Below are positions 28,464 through 38,823 of a stretch of 64,000 nt of DNA, one piece after another; the stretch's first letter is position 1; every line of letters starts with the position of its first letter. The notes beneath the pieces were generated by a model, which did no database searches, had not been told where the DNA came from, and was given only the letters and a program-made list of their open reading frames with translations. Origin of the DNA: a virus; the IMG/VR virus record IMGVR_UViG_3300023174_000053, positions 107,028 through 171,027 of that record; one strand, 5' to 3'. A program made the translations under genes and the position numbers.

Positions 28464-30365
28464 TTATTGATTTATATTGTTTCCAACCTGATTTGTTGGG
28501 AATAATCTAGAAAACTTAGAACTTGGAGACCATATAATCCTCACAACACCTTGTCCTCCATTTCCACCACTATTTGTTCCTGAGGTAGTACCATCACCTC
28601 CTCCACCTCCACCACCATACAAACCACCAGCAGCACCATTAATAGTTGATGCCGTTACTCCATTTGATCCACCAGATCCAGCATTTCCACCCCCATTAGA
28701 CGTAGAAACACCAGAAGAACCTTGTCCTAATATACCAGTTCCTCCACCACCATTAGCACCAAAAGTAGAAGAATTAATATCACCTCTAGAACCACCGCCT
28801 GCTCCACCGCCAGACCCAGCAGCACCATTATCATCACCATCACCACCACCAGAACCACCATTACCTACATATCCAGCAGTACCTCCACCTCCAGCACCAT
28901 AAGTTAATGTTGATTTTCCTCCCACACCTCCTGTTGCTCCTCCAATGTTGATAGTTCCAGTACCACCAAGACCAATTGGATCACCGATAGTCCAGGTTGA
29001 ACCGCCCTTTCCTCCAAATGCTGTGGCAATTCCTACAATTTGACTATCTCCACCATTACCTCCATTACCAACACCACCAGCACCACCAGCACCAACAATA
29101 ACACTAAAAACTTGACCTGCAGATACTGGGAAATCATTAATATATCTTAATCCTCCTCCACCTCCACCTTGTCCTCCACCAGAACCTCCGCCACCACCAC
29201 CTGCTCCACCACCACCAATCAATACAGCAGAAATCTTTGTTACACCAGTAGGAACAGTAAAGGTATTACTTCCAGCAGTAGTAAATGTACTAGATAAACC
29301 AGTCATATTCAATATCTGTGTTCCAATCACCGTTGAACCATTTACAGATAGTGAAGATGCTGGGTTTGTGGTTCCAATGCCTATTGAATTGGAAAAATAA
29401 GAATTACCAACAAAAGTAGAAACACCAGAAACATAAACATTAGTAGCAGTAATAAAACCTACTGTTGCAACTCCAACATAAGCATTAGTAGCAGTAATAA
29501 AACCTACTGTTGCAACTCCAACATAAGCATTAGTAGCAGTTAAGAATCCTACTGTTGCAATTCCAATATAAGCACTAGTAGCAGTTAAGAATCCTACTGT
29601 CGTAATGCCAGGACCGACTTGAAGTTGTGTAATAGAACCAATACCACCAATAACATTTGTAGAAGTTCTAGCAGTTGCAACAATACTAGAAACCTCACCA
29701 GTAATTGTTCCAGTAACTTTTAGATTTCCTTGAACATGAAGAGATTCTGTTGGATTTGTAGTTCCAATACCAACTGAACCACCAACATAAACACCACTAC
29801 TAATACCAGTAATCTGAAGAACTTGACCTGTTGTTCCTGTAGAAGTTCCACCACCTATCAGAACTGGTCCGTTTGTAAATGTAGAAATTCCAGTAACTTG
29901 AAGTTGTGTAATGGAACCAATACCACCAATAACACTTGTAGAAGTTCCAGCATTAGTAGCGTAAGTTGCTATACCTGCTGTTACAGCATAACCAGCAGAA
30001 GAAGCATTGCCACTAAAACTTAATGCGGTAACTACTCCCGTAAATCTACCATCACCAATAACATGAAGGTTTGATGATGGATTTGTGGTTCCAATACCAA
30101 CAGAACCTGTGATAAAAGTATCTCCAGATACTTGAAGTTTTGAGGTTCCTGTTTGTATTCCAGAACCAACTAATATTGGTCCATTAGTAAATGTAGAAAG
30201 TCCAGCAACTGTGATGGATAAAAGACTATTTGTTATATTTGTTCCGTCCCCAAGAGCAGTATAAATTTCACTAAAGTTGCTATTAATCTTTACAGCACCT
30301 TGAGCTAAGGTATCTCCAGTAGTATCATTTGCTGAGGTTCCAGTAAATATTCCTAGTTTCGCCAT
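28464..30365 (-). CDS. Tail fibre protein with glycine-rich C-terminal domain
   Basis: This 633-residue protein has an N-terminus GIFTGTSANDTTGDTLAQGA, typical of cyanophage fibres, then GIGTTNPSSNLHVIGDG-type repeats and a run of 15-residue repeats. From about residue 378 it is extremely Gly-rich (AVLIGGGGAGGGGGGSGGG), ending QGVVRIIWSPSSKFS. Gly-rich fibre tips that end in VVRIIW-type strands fold as polyglycine sandwiches in some T4-like adhesins and vary quickly between phages. I infer it is a receptor-binding or accessory fibre. It follows the 2809-residue gene and lies 15 bp before the tailspike gene. Confidence 0.82.
   Translation of the reverse strand: MAKLGIFTGTSANDTTGDTLAQGAVKINSNFSEIYTALGDGTNITNSLLSITVAGLSTFTNGPILVGSGIQTGTSKLQVSGDTFITGSVGIGTTNPSSNLHVIGDGRFTGVVTALSFSGNASSAGYAVTAGIATYATNAGTSTSVIGGIGSITQLQVTGISTFTNGPVLIGGGTSTGTTGQVLQITGISSGVYVGGSVGIGTTNPTESLHVQGNLKVTGTITGEVSSIVATARTSTNVIGGIGSITQLQVGPGITTVGFLTATSAYIGIATVGFLTATNAYVGVATVGFITATNAYVGVATVGFITATNVYVSGVSTFVGNSYFSNSIGIGTTNPASSLSVNGSTVIGTQILNMTGLSSTFTTAGSNTFTVPTGVTKISAVLIGGGGAGGGGGGSGGGQGGGGGGLRYINDFPVSAGQVFSVIVGAGGAGGVGNGGNGGDSQIVGIATAFGGKGGSTWTIGDPIGLGGTGTINIGGATGGVGGKSTLTYGAGGGGTAGYVGNGGSGGGDGDDNGAAGSGGGAGGGSRGDINSSTFGANGGGGTGILGQGSSGVSTSNGGGNAGSGGSNGVTASTINGAAGGLYGGGGGGGDGTTSGTNSGGNGGQGVVRIIWSPSSKFSRLFPTNQVGNNINQ
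29431..29610. repeat. 45-bp tandem repeat in the fibre gene (4 copies)
   Basis: Four units begin at 29431, 29476, 29521 and 29566, each 45 bp and encoding a 15-residue unit of the type NAYVGVATVGFITAT. The middle copies are almost identical. They lie just before the Gly-rich domain and probably set the length of a fibre shaft. Confidence 0.88.
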
Positions 30366-30389
30366 TATTTAATAGACTGCCTTTTTGTT

Positions 30390-30397
30390 TATTTATG
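30390..30397 (-). promoter_or_regulatory. Late promoter-like octamer (CATAAATA) before the Gly-rich fibre gene
   Basis: The minus strand reads CATAAATA 25 bp upstream of the fibre ATG and overlaps the last codons of the 2809-residue gene. It fits NATAAATA. Confidence 0.55.
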
Positions 30398-33300
30398 TGT
30401 TTGAATCAAATGTAATTCCACCAACAGTCATATCAAATGAAACCCAGATAGTATCATCAAATCTTTTGTTTATACTATAAGCAAAAGCATTGTCTACATA
30501 TGTGGTTGCTGTTCCTGCTGGACCAGAATCTGAAATTACAGAAGAATACAATATTTTTTGTCCTGTTTGGAAATTGTGATTTGTAAGATTAATGACATCA
30601 TTATTAATATCAACAATACTACTAGCAGAACTAACAAATGTACGATGAAATAATGGTGTTTGTTTGCTAGTTAATTTAAAAGATTTACTTCCAATCACAG
30701 TATTCCCAGGAAGTCTTCTTCTAATTTTTACCTCAGAAGTTTGAATGCCGATATTTAATCTGTGTGGAAGATTTAATCTTATACTTCCAATACCAATTGC
30801 ATCAATAACAGTACTGTCTGGGATAAGTAAAGTAGAAAATCCCACATAATCACCAACCCTCAAATTATCAGTATTAAGATTTATATAATATGGATAGAAA
30901 CTATTAAATGTAGCAGTTTTTATTCCAATTGAAATATATTCATTCGAACCATCAAACTGACTACTTATATCGTCCATTATCAAAACCTTATTTGTTTTAC
31001 TTAAAGTATAAGGTTTGAGTGCTAACCCAAAAATAGGTCCAGTTATACCAATACCAGCAACATTTGCTTCTTCTGCTCCAATATTTACTCTTTCAATTGA
31101 ACCATCTTCAAATAAACTGTCAGATTCTTCGGTAACTAATGATAAATTGTTTCTACTATAAAATGATGATATATCATCAAGATTTATAAGTAAATCTAAA
31201 GTAGAATTTGCAATTCCAACTTTTAAATCATTTTTTATTACACTTCCAATTCCAACATAAGTTAAAAACTTAGGAGAAACACTTATAATATCCAAATCAG
31301 AAAATTCTTTAAATCCTGCTGGATGAATTACAGAACGAACTGATTCTTTCCAGACATCATAAGATACTTCACTCTTAATTGAATATGAAAACTTTTGATA
31401 ATAAGAATTGTCTGAAATCCTTTGTTGATAATTATTTAAAAATCCAACTTCATTTCCAGCATCATTAACTTTATCTCTTGTTGCTCCAAGTGTTGATTTT
31501 AAGTTGAACTTATTAACAAATTCGACAGTACCATTCAATAATGATTTTTCACCTTTTAGTTTATTTCCAATTTCCAATTCACCTTTTGCATCAATCAATC
31601 GCAATTGATTGATATCATTATCCCAACCATTTTCCATAACAGTTGCGGAAAATACTATATTTCCATTTGATGTTGTAATTCCAATAACTTTTTCCCCAGA
31701 AATATAACTTAAATCATCAATAAGAATCATCTCAAACTCAGGCATATCCTTTTTATTGATTACAACTCCATAACCATTACTATTGGTATAATTGCCTTCA
31801 CGATTTGGTTGATTCAAACTTAATGTATCTTTCACTCCAGTCATGCTGAATGTTACTGTGAAGTTTTCTGAACTTATTCCAGTTACAGTAAAGAACTTAT
31901 ATCCATAATCTTTTGAGTTGAAATTGTCTATTTTTTTCTTATTATTATCTTCTGTTTTTATTTGCCTACATTTTTCTATAAAGATTTCATCTCCAATAGC
32001 AAATGGGAATATAGTTTCTGTTTTTCCATATCCAGTTGTGATTAGTGGATATAATTGAGTATCATTTAATAATTCCAATCTTATCTCAGAACCATCATCT
32101 TCTGCTACAATATCGTCAATCTCGTATCCATTAGAATTGTTTATAGGTACAATTCTTAATGGTGTGATTAAATCATTAGTGTTTTCAACAACTTTTACCC
32201 CAACAATACTTCCACTTTGTAATTCGGCAGATAACTTTATCTTATCATTTCCAATAACTTTGAGTGATGGGGCAGTATTGTATCCCTTTCCTCCAGTTGT
32301 TATACCAATATAATCAATTCTTGCAATATCTTTAATTTGAACTATTGCTGGAGAACTTAAAAATGGAGTTAATGTAGTATCAGTTGGGTAGTTAAAACCA
32401 TCTTTAACTCTTTCTAACTGACTAACTTTTCCTATTGTTGATGATGATGACCTAAGAATAGAATTTTTACCAGAAATAGTTTCAATTGAAGAAATTTTTG
32501 GTAATTTTGTATATCTTTTTCCGCCAAAATTAACTTTTATTTTTGATATTGGTCCAGAAGTATTGGTAGAATTTGTATCATAAAAAACACTTGATGATGT
32601 GTGTGAGGTATTCTCTGGTTTTGTATTTAAATTAAACTTGAATGTTGTACTTCCAATTCCTATAATTGGATATTCATTATTAAATGTGCTAGGAATAATT
32701 TTAATTCTGTTATTTGCTACAACTTCTTTATCGGAAGAAATTTGGAATAATTCAGAAGAAGAATTTGTTGATGGTATTAAATTATAATATAGTTCATTTT
32801 GATTAATGATCAATTCTTTTGGAATATTAGTTGTTCTAGTGTTTAATTTTCTATTATTATTGTCAATATATTTGAAACTTTCAATTTCTTTAGAAAAATT
32901 TGGATCTCTGTATAATCTTAAATCCATACCAGAAGCATCAGTCAAATCAAAAGTTAATATATCTCCTTCCGTAATACTGATTGGTGGATTAATGAGAGCA
33001 ATACTATGAATAGAAACACCAACATTTGTAAAACTAATACAAGTTCCAACTGCTGTATCATAAAGATAATTTGATAACTTTATCTTATCTGGATTCTGTT
33101 TTAGAACATAATAAGTATTGTTATTGGTCAATCCACCAATAACAGTATTTGTATTGGTATAATAAACAACTTTATCACCAGTTTTTAATTTATTACCAGT
33201 TATAGTAATCTCATTTGTTTGTGTATTTACACCAACCGAAGAAGCATCAAAATCAATTTTATCTGTTGTGATTTTTCTAAGTGTAGTATCGTATCTTAAT

Positions 33301-36300
33301 TTTATTGTGTTTGAAAAACTTGGGAGCACATTAAATTTTATTTTATCGTCTGTTTGTAATCCATGTGTTTGTGCTGTAGAAACAGTTACAGAATAATTTT
33401 CAAAAGTTCCAGTAATTTTGGAATATTGTGTTGTTAATGAATGTGCTAATCCAATATTTGTTATTGGTGAAAAGAAATATAATGAGTTATTTGATGTGCC
33501 AATTCCTGTGGTTGTTGTAAATCCTAAAGTTGATAAACCAACATAATCATTTCCCAAATTGACTGCATATACTGTTTGATTTTGATTTATTCTAAATGTA
33601 GAACCTGTACCAGTATTTGATACTACAATCCCGGTCCCCCCCAATCCAACATTATAGGTTAATAATTGTCCTGTGTAATATTTGTGATTTGGTATATAAA
33701 TTGAACGAGATGGAACAAATTTATCATATACTGATCTTTGGATGAAATACGTAGTAGTAAAAATTCCACCACCAAGAGTATTATTTGATGAAATTTGGAT
33801 ACTTCCAATTCCAATATTTACAATAGTTGTTCCAACAGAAACATAAGTTCCTGAAACATAATCACCATTTTTTAGTGCAATAGTATTAATTCCAATATAA
33901 CTGGTTCCAGTACTAATTGTACCAAAATCAGTTTTAACTCCAACCAATTTATAGTAATTTGTTCCACTTGTTCCTATTCCTATTGTATTGCTGGGATTGA
34001 AATAAATGGTTTTATTCTCTATGATAGCATCATCATATTGTGAAGCATTAAATGTAAATGTATTTGGAAGTAATATAACAGAAACAATGCCTGCAGTATG
34101 AATTCCAGCATAATTTTGATATCGATTTACAAATAATTTTGATTCTGAAGATGAAATATCAATAACTCTTAAAGTTTCTGTATTGATTCCAATTAAGTTA
34201 TCAACTTCAAATCCAGAAACATCATTTACAGAAATATAAGTTGTTACACCAGTAGTTGATTGGTTTGGAATATCATTTATTAAACTAACACTTTTTTGAT
34301 TTACTAATACTTTTTTAAATCCTTGAATGTAATTATAAGGACTAGAAGAAATGGAAGTAACTAAAATTTCATCATTTGTAATTAAATTGTGAGGTGTTCC
34401 TGTAATTCCTTTTACTCTTGTTCCCTTTGTAATAAAAGTAACACCAGAAAAAGTAGATACACCAATTTGAATATTGGAAACTTCTTTTCCTTCGACTCTT
34501 GAAATTGCAGCAGATATTCCAGTTCCACCAGAAGTAGAATCATCAAAAATAATATTATCACCTGGTTTATAATCTTGGCCTGGATCATAAATTGATACGG
34601 AATTTATACTAGAGGACTGTATTTGTTTTACTATAAATTCTTGTTTATATTTTGATTCTATTTTATTAATTAAATCATAAGATGCATATGAAGAATTTAA
34701 ATAATATGGACCAGTATTTCTTACTATATCTAAATTATTAAAATTCAATTCCTGATTGAATGATGGTTCGAAATTTTCTTCTATCGGCAAATCTTTAAAT
34801 TCTGAACCGATCAGATATGGGTATTGTGGTTTTTTTACTCCATTGGAATCATCAAGAGTAAGAAAATATCCATAATTGATATTTGGAAAATCACTATTGG
34901 TTATAAACATTCCATTATATTCATCCAAATGACCTCCAGATGTTGCTTTATCATAAACAAAATCTTGAATAAAAAATCCAGATGAATAATTAGGTCTTAT
35001 ATTCGAATTAATCAATCCATCTATTTCTGGTTTACTAGTTTGCTTATAACTTGATTTTATTTGTGCAATTGTTCCATTTATTTTGCCATAAGGGCCAAAA
35101 ATAGGATTTCCATCATATGCCCATCCTAAAATACGATATGGATTTATTGCTCCTTCTGGTGGTTGTTCTGTTCCATCTTCTTTATTGATGAAATTCTTTA
35201 AATTTTTTCTTAATTTTTTAGAAGGGTAATAATTTATAAATTCCAATCCAAATTCATCAACATCACTTGGTATAATAATACCTTCATCTTCAGAATTGAT
35301 AATTGACTTATTTTTTTCAATTTGATTTATTTGCCATTCAAAAACGTTACCTTCAAATCTAGCACCAGAACCCCTTTTCTTTATAATTAGTTCTGTATTT
35401 GTTTCATCGTAGTTTATTCCAGAATTAATAACTGAGACTTGAGTTATTTTTCCATTTACTATAGTCGGAAATAGTTCAGCGTATTTTCCGTTTTTACTAG
35501 TAATAATAATATCAATATCATTTGCATATCCTTTTCCTGCATTTAATATTTGAACATCAACAATTAAACCATCCGAAATAACTGGTTTTAATATTGCTTC
35601 TGATATTTGTTTGCTTACAGAAACAAGTGGTTTTCTGTGAAAGTTAATAATATCTGGTGTTCCATATTTACTTCCACTATTTTCTATAAAAATATTATCA
35701 AAAGAACCAAGAACAATCGGATCTAATGATGGTTCTATAATTGTAGTAGTAATTCCACTAATTGCCTCAACATTAATTTGAATTGGTGGATATGAAAATT
35801 TGTGTGTTCCGACACCAATAGAAGCAAAACTTATATATTTTTTATTAATATAATTTTCTCTAGAAATATTTGTAGAAAGTCCAGCAATTGATAGTTTAAA
35901 TTTATTTTCATCAACTACTGTTACATGGTAATTGGTTTGAGTTGATAAACCAGATATTACAGCATCTGATGTTGTATATAATATTAAATCTTCATTTTTA
36001 AAGTTATGATTTTTTGCAAAAATATAATCATCAAATGTATTAATTCCAACTGTTTGATTATCTGCTGATAATAATGATGGAACTGCTACAAATCTATTTG
36101 AATATCCAGAACCACCATTCTTTACATATATTTTTGTTATTGTATTTTTTGAATTTAATGTTTTTAAACTATGAATTCCAGAATATCCAATACCACTAAT
36201 TGAAATAGTATTAATTCCAGATATAGCATCTATTTTTGTATTATATAATTTAATTTGTGTTGTGCTTGTTACTCCAACAAAATATGAAGAACTGTCAATA

Positions 36301-38822
36301 AGAGGAGATATGGAAGTATTTGAGTTTTTGTTATAAAAAACCTCTTCAAAATTATCAAAATTGTGATTTTGTGAAAAAATGATACTATTGCTGTATATAC
36401 TAGTTGCTTTAAAATTTGAAGTAATTCTTGTTTTTACTAAATTTGATTCTAATACAGCACCAGAACCATTACCACCAGTTAAAGTGATTTTTGGTTTTGA
36501 TTGATAACCAATTCCTGGTGATAATAATTTTACTTCATTTAAACTTCCTGTTATACAACCATTTACTATGGCACCAGATCCAGAGTTATCTTCAACGGTT
36601 ATTCCAGAAAAATTAATTACATCATATCCTTGTCCTGACGCATTAACATTTACAGAGTCTAGTTTTCCGTAATAAATATTATCTTGGAAAGTAGTGGTTG
36701 AAAATATTTCAACTCCATCTGCCAAAATACCTATTTTTTTATTGATTGTTTTTCTTTTTTCTGGGTCATCAAAAAATTGTTCTTTTTTAGTTAAATTGAA
36801 TTTTTTAAATAATTTCTGATGTTCTAACGTTTTATTTTGATAATTTAATTTTACAAAAGAATCTTCGATTCCTACATTTGAAAATTTAATATAATTTTTG
36901 GTATATAAATCAGTATTACTATAAGAAAGTTTAATATTATCTTTATCAAAATTTGTCAAAAAGTAAGTAGAACTTTTAATCCCAGAATTGGATGAAGAAG
37001 AATAATAAATTTTTTCCCCAGTATAAAAATTATGATTAGGGCAATTTAATACACTTGTAATCCCTACATCAGTAATCCAATTTGAATTTGTGGTTTTAGT
37101 GACGTTTGTTCTTCTGTCTGTTGAATAAATTGTATCATTCGGCAATCCAGAAGAAGTAACATAAAAATTATCAAAATCATAATCAACATAAGTATTCTGT
37201 ACTCCTGTTGGTAGAATGGAAATTGATGAAAAATAGTTATTATTGCTATTTGCTTTTCTGGTTATTTTTTTAATTTCAGTTTTTGATGTTGTATTTAATG
37301 TTTCATTAATATCAACATAATATCCATTAGTATCATCAAAACCATAATCTTTTACTGTTGCGGATAAAACATTATCATTTTCATCATCTGGATTCAATAA
37401 ATTAAATTTATCCCCAATAATAAAAGTCAATCTATCATAAAAATATATTCTATTACCAGAAGTGGATTTTATTTTATGAGTTGTTGGTATATTATAGTTC
37501 CAAAAATTAAATTCCTTTCTATCATTCAGATCAGTTCCAAATTCAGAAAGTTGTATTTTATCTCCAACTCTTAGACTAGATGTTTGAGAATAATCAATAG
37601 TATCAATAATATTAATTAATCTAAATTCAACTTTAGTTCCATCATCTAGATACGAATATAAAAAGTTTTCCTCTACCAATTCTTCACCAAAATTTAAATC
37701 CGCAATAACACCAGAAACTCCAAGAAATTCAGTTGAAGTTTTGTCTGTATAAGTTAAAGTTATTGGATTTGCTAATTTTGATGTTTTTATAAACAAAGAA
37801 CCACTTTTCTTAAATCCAACTGTGGAATCTACTATAATAGAAGTAGAATTTTCAGTAACAGTTTCGGAAATATTTGTTTTTTTTGTAGGTTCAAAATTAA
37901 ATATAAAAGAAGTAAAATCTAAAGAAATTTCATACAAATCTCTATCATCTACTGGTCTATATTCTACATTATAAATTGAAGCACTAGCAGTTTTTCCATT
38001 TCCTAAAATTTCAAATATAGTTTTTCCTTTTAATTGTTTTCTTAAATCAGAGTCATTAACTCTGAGTGTTTCATCTCTAACTATCTGTTCTACTAGAATA
38101 TTTTTAGTCACCAAATAATTATTATCTGATGGTCTTAAAATATAATCCTGTGGTTTAATGACTTGAATATCTTTACCAAAAAGAATGCTGAATAGAATTT
38201 TATAAGATGTATCAGTTCCTTTTGTAATATAAAAATCTTTTGCTCTAGATAAAATATTTTTTAAATTCAATCCTTTTACAAATTGCCTATCTTCAAATCC
38301 AGGTAAAAATTGAGTTTTAAACTTTTTAAATATTTCATTAAAGAATAATAAATTTAAATTCGTTACTGTTTTTGCTTTAATGTGAGGTGCTGAATTTGTT
38401 TTTGAAAATACAAAAGATTCATTATTTGAATGTTGGTCTATCCCACTAAATCCACGAACACATCCAGTAAAACTATTTGTAGTAATACCAGTATATGTGA
38501 TAATTTCATCATCAATTTTTAATAGACCGTATTTTTGCGGAAATCCAATTGTATGGTTAACTGCAATCACATCATCAAAAGATGTTACATCTTCTGCTAA
38601 GGTACAAATTCCAACTTTGCTGTAAAATGTTTCGTTATTGAAATTATCAATACTCTTATATTGTTGCAAATTGACTGCTAAATCTACAACACCAGTTTGA
38701 TGCTCTTGAGAAATATAATACTGCTCTAAAAATTCTCTAAAAAGTGGTGAATCGTCATTTAAAAATTCTGGAATTTGTGATTCAACAATAGATTGAATTT
38801 TTACTCTTTTAATTTCCGACAT
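30393..38822 (-). CDS. Giant virion protein (2809 residues) with YHYH-like segment
   Basis: The largest protein in the window begins MSEIKRVKIQSIVESQIPEF then DDSPLFREFLEQYYISQE, a start found in very large cyanophage tail proteins. Residues about 85-130 contain KIDDEIITYTGITTN and CVRGFSGIDQ, a small beta module. Around 1225-1250 RILGWAYDGNPIFGPYG matches the YHYH-domain motif. Many Gly-Tyr modules (GSGYSNR, GKGYAND, GGKGYNTAP) fill the rest. It follows the wedge gene gp6 by 1 bp, so it probably attaches to the baseplate. The exact role is unknown. Confidence 0.82.
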   Translation of the reverse strand: MSEIKRVKIQSIVESQIPEFLNDDSPLFREFLEQYYISQEHQTGVVDLAVNLQQYKSIDNFNNETFYSKVGICTLAEDVTSFDDVIAVNHTIGFPQKYGLLKIDDEIITYTGITTNSFTGCVRGFSGIDQHSNNESFVFSKTNSAPHIKAKTVTNLNLLFFNEIFKKFKTQFLPGFEDRQFVKGLNLKNILSRAKDFYITKGTDTSYKILFSILFGKDIQVIKPQDYILRPSDNNYLVTKNILVEQIVRDETLRVNDSDLRKQLKGKTIFEILGNGKTASASIYNVEYRPVDDRDLYEISLDFTSFIFNFEPTKKTNISETVTENSTSIIVDSTVGFKKSGSLFIKTSKLANPITLTYTDKTSTEFLGVSGVIADLNFGEELVEENFLYSYLDDGTKVEFRLINIIDTIDYSQTSSLRVGDKIQLSEFGTDLNDRKEFNFWNYNIPTTHKIKSTSGNRIYFYDRLTFIIGDKFNLLNPDDENDNVLSATVKDYGFDDTNGYYVDINETLNTTSKTEIKKITRKANSNNNYFSSISILPTGVQNTYVDYDFDNFYVTSSGLPNDTIYSTDRRTNVTKTTNSNWITDVGITSVLNCPNHNFYTGEKIYYSSSSNSGIKSSTYFLTNFDKDNIKLSYSNTDLYTKNYIKFSNVGIEDSFVKLNYQNKTLEHQKLFKKFNLTKKEQFFDDPEKRKTINKKIGILADGVEIFSTTTFQDNIYYGKLDSVNVNASGQGYDVINFSGITVEDNSGSGAIVNGCITGSLNEVKLLSPGIGYQSKPKITLTGGNGSGAVLESNLVKTRITSNFKATSIYSNSIIFSQNHNFDNFEEVFYNKNSNTSISPLIDSSSYFVGVTSTTQIKLYNTKIDAISGINTISISGIGYSGIHSLKTLNSKNTITKIYVKNGGSGYSNRFVAVPSLLSADNQTVGINTFDDYIFAKNHNFKNEDLILYTTSDAVISGLSTQTNYHVTVVDENKFKLSIAGLSTNISRENYINKKYISFASIGVGTHKFSYPPIQINVEAISGITTTIIEPSLDPIVLGSFDNIFIENSGSKYGTPDIINFHRKPLVSVSKQISEAILKPVISDGLIVDVQILNAGKGYANDIDIIITSKNGKYAELFPTIVNGKITQVSVINSGINYDETNTELIIKKRGSGARFEGNVFEWQINQIEKNKSIINSEDEGIIIPSDVDEFGLEFINYYPSKKLRKNLKNFINKEDGTEQPPEGAINPYRILGWAYDGNPIFGPYGKINGTIAQIKSSYKQTSKPEIDGLINSNIRPNYSSGFFIQDFVYDKATSGGHLDEYNGMFITNSDFPNINYGYFLTLDDSNGVKKPQYPYLIGSEFKDLPIEENFEPSFNQELNFNNLDIVRNTGPYYLNSSYASYDLINKIESKYKQEFIVKQIQSSSINSVSIYDPGQDYKPGDNIIFDDSTSGGTGISAAISRVEGKEVSNIQIGVSTFSGVTFITKGTRVKGITGTPHNLITNDEILVTSISSSPYNYIQGFKKVLVNQKSVSLINDIPNQSTTGVTTYISVNDVSGFEVDNLIGINTETLRVIDISSSESKLFVNRYQNYAGIHTAGIVSVILLPNTFTFNASQYDDAIIENKTIYFNPSNTIGIGTSGTNYYKLVGVKTDFGTISTGTSYIGINTIALKNGDYVSGTYVSVGTTIVNIGIGSIQISSNNTLGGGIFTTTYFIQRSVYDKFVPSRSIYIPNHKYYTGQLLTYNVGLGGTGIVVSNTGTGSTFRINQNQTVYAVNLGNDYVGLSTLGFTTTTGIGTSNNSLYFFSPITNIGLAHSLTTQYSKITGTFENYSVTVSTAQTHGLQTDDKIKFNVLPSFSNTIKLRYDTTLRKITTDKIDFDASSVGVNTQTNEITITGNKLKTGDKVVYYTNTNTVIGGLTNNNTYYVLKQNPDKIKLSNYLYDTAVGTCISFTNVGVSIHSIALINPPISITEGDILTFDLTDASGMDLRLYRDPNFSKEIESFKYIDNNNRKLNTRTTNIPKELIINQNELYYNLIPSTNSSSELFQISSDKEVVANNRIKIIPSTFNNEYPIIGIGSTTFKFNLNTKPENTSHTSSSVFYDTNSTNTSGPISKIKVNFGGKRYTKLPKISSIETISGKNSILRSSSSTIGKVSQLERVKDGFNYPTDTTLTPFLSSPAIVQIKDIARIDYIGITTGGKGYNTAPSLKVIGNDKIKLSAELQSGSIVGVKVVENTNDLITPLRIVPINNSNGYEIDDIVAEDDGSEIRLELLNDTQLYPLITTGYGKTETIFPFAIGDEIFIEKCRQIKTEDNNKKKIDNFNSKDYGYKFFTVTGISSENFTVTFSMTGVKDTLSLNQPNREGNYTNSNGYGVVINKKDMPEFEMILIDDLSYISGEKVIGITTSNGNIVFSATVMENGWDNDINQLRLIDAKGELEIGNKLKGEKSLLNGTVEFVNKFNLKSTLGATRDKVNDAGNEVGFLNNYQQRISDNSYYQKFSYSIKSEVSYDVWKESVRSVIHPAGFKEFSDLDIISVSPKFLTYVGIGSVIKNDLKVGIANSTLDLLINLDDISSFYSRNNLSLVTEESDSLFEDGSIERVNIGAEEANVAGIGITGPIFGLALKPYTLSKTNKVLIMDDISSQFDGSNEYISIGIKTATFNSFYPYYINLNTDNLRVGDYVGFSTLLIPDSTVIDAIGIGSIRLNLPHRLNIGIQTSEVKIRRRLPGNTVIGSKSFKLTSKQTPLFHRTFVSSASSIVDINNDVINLTNHNFQTGQKILYSSVISDSGPAGTATTYVDNAFAYSINKRFDDTIWVSFDMTVGGITFDSNT

Positions 38823-38823
38823 C

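Noticed and set aside
29431-29610. 45-bp repeats considered as a diversity-generating template/variable pair
   Set aside because: There is no reverse transcriptase in the window, and differences are not limited to adenine positions.
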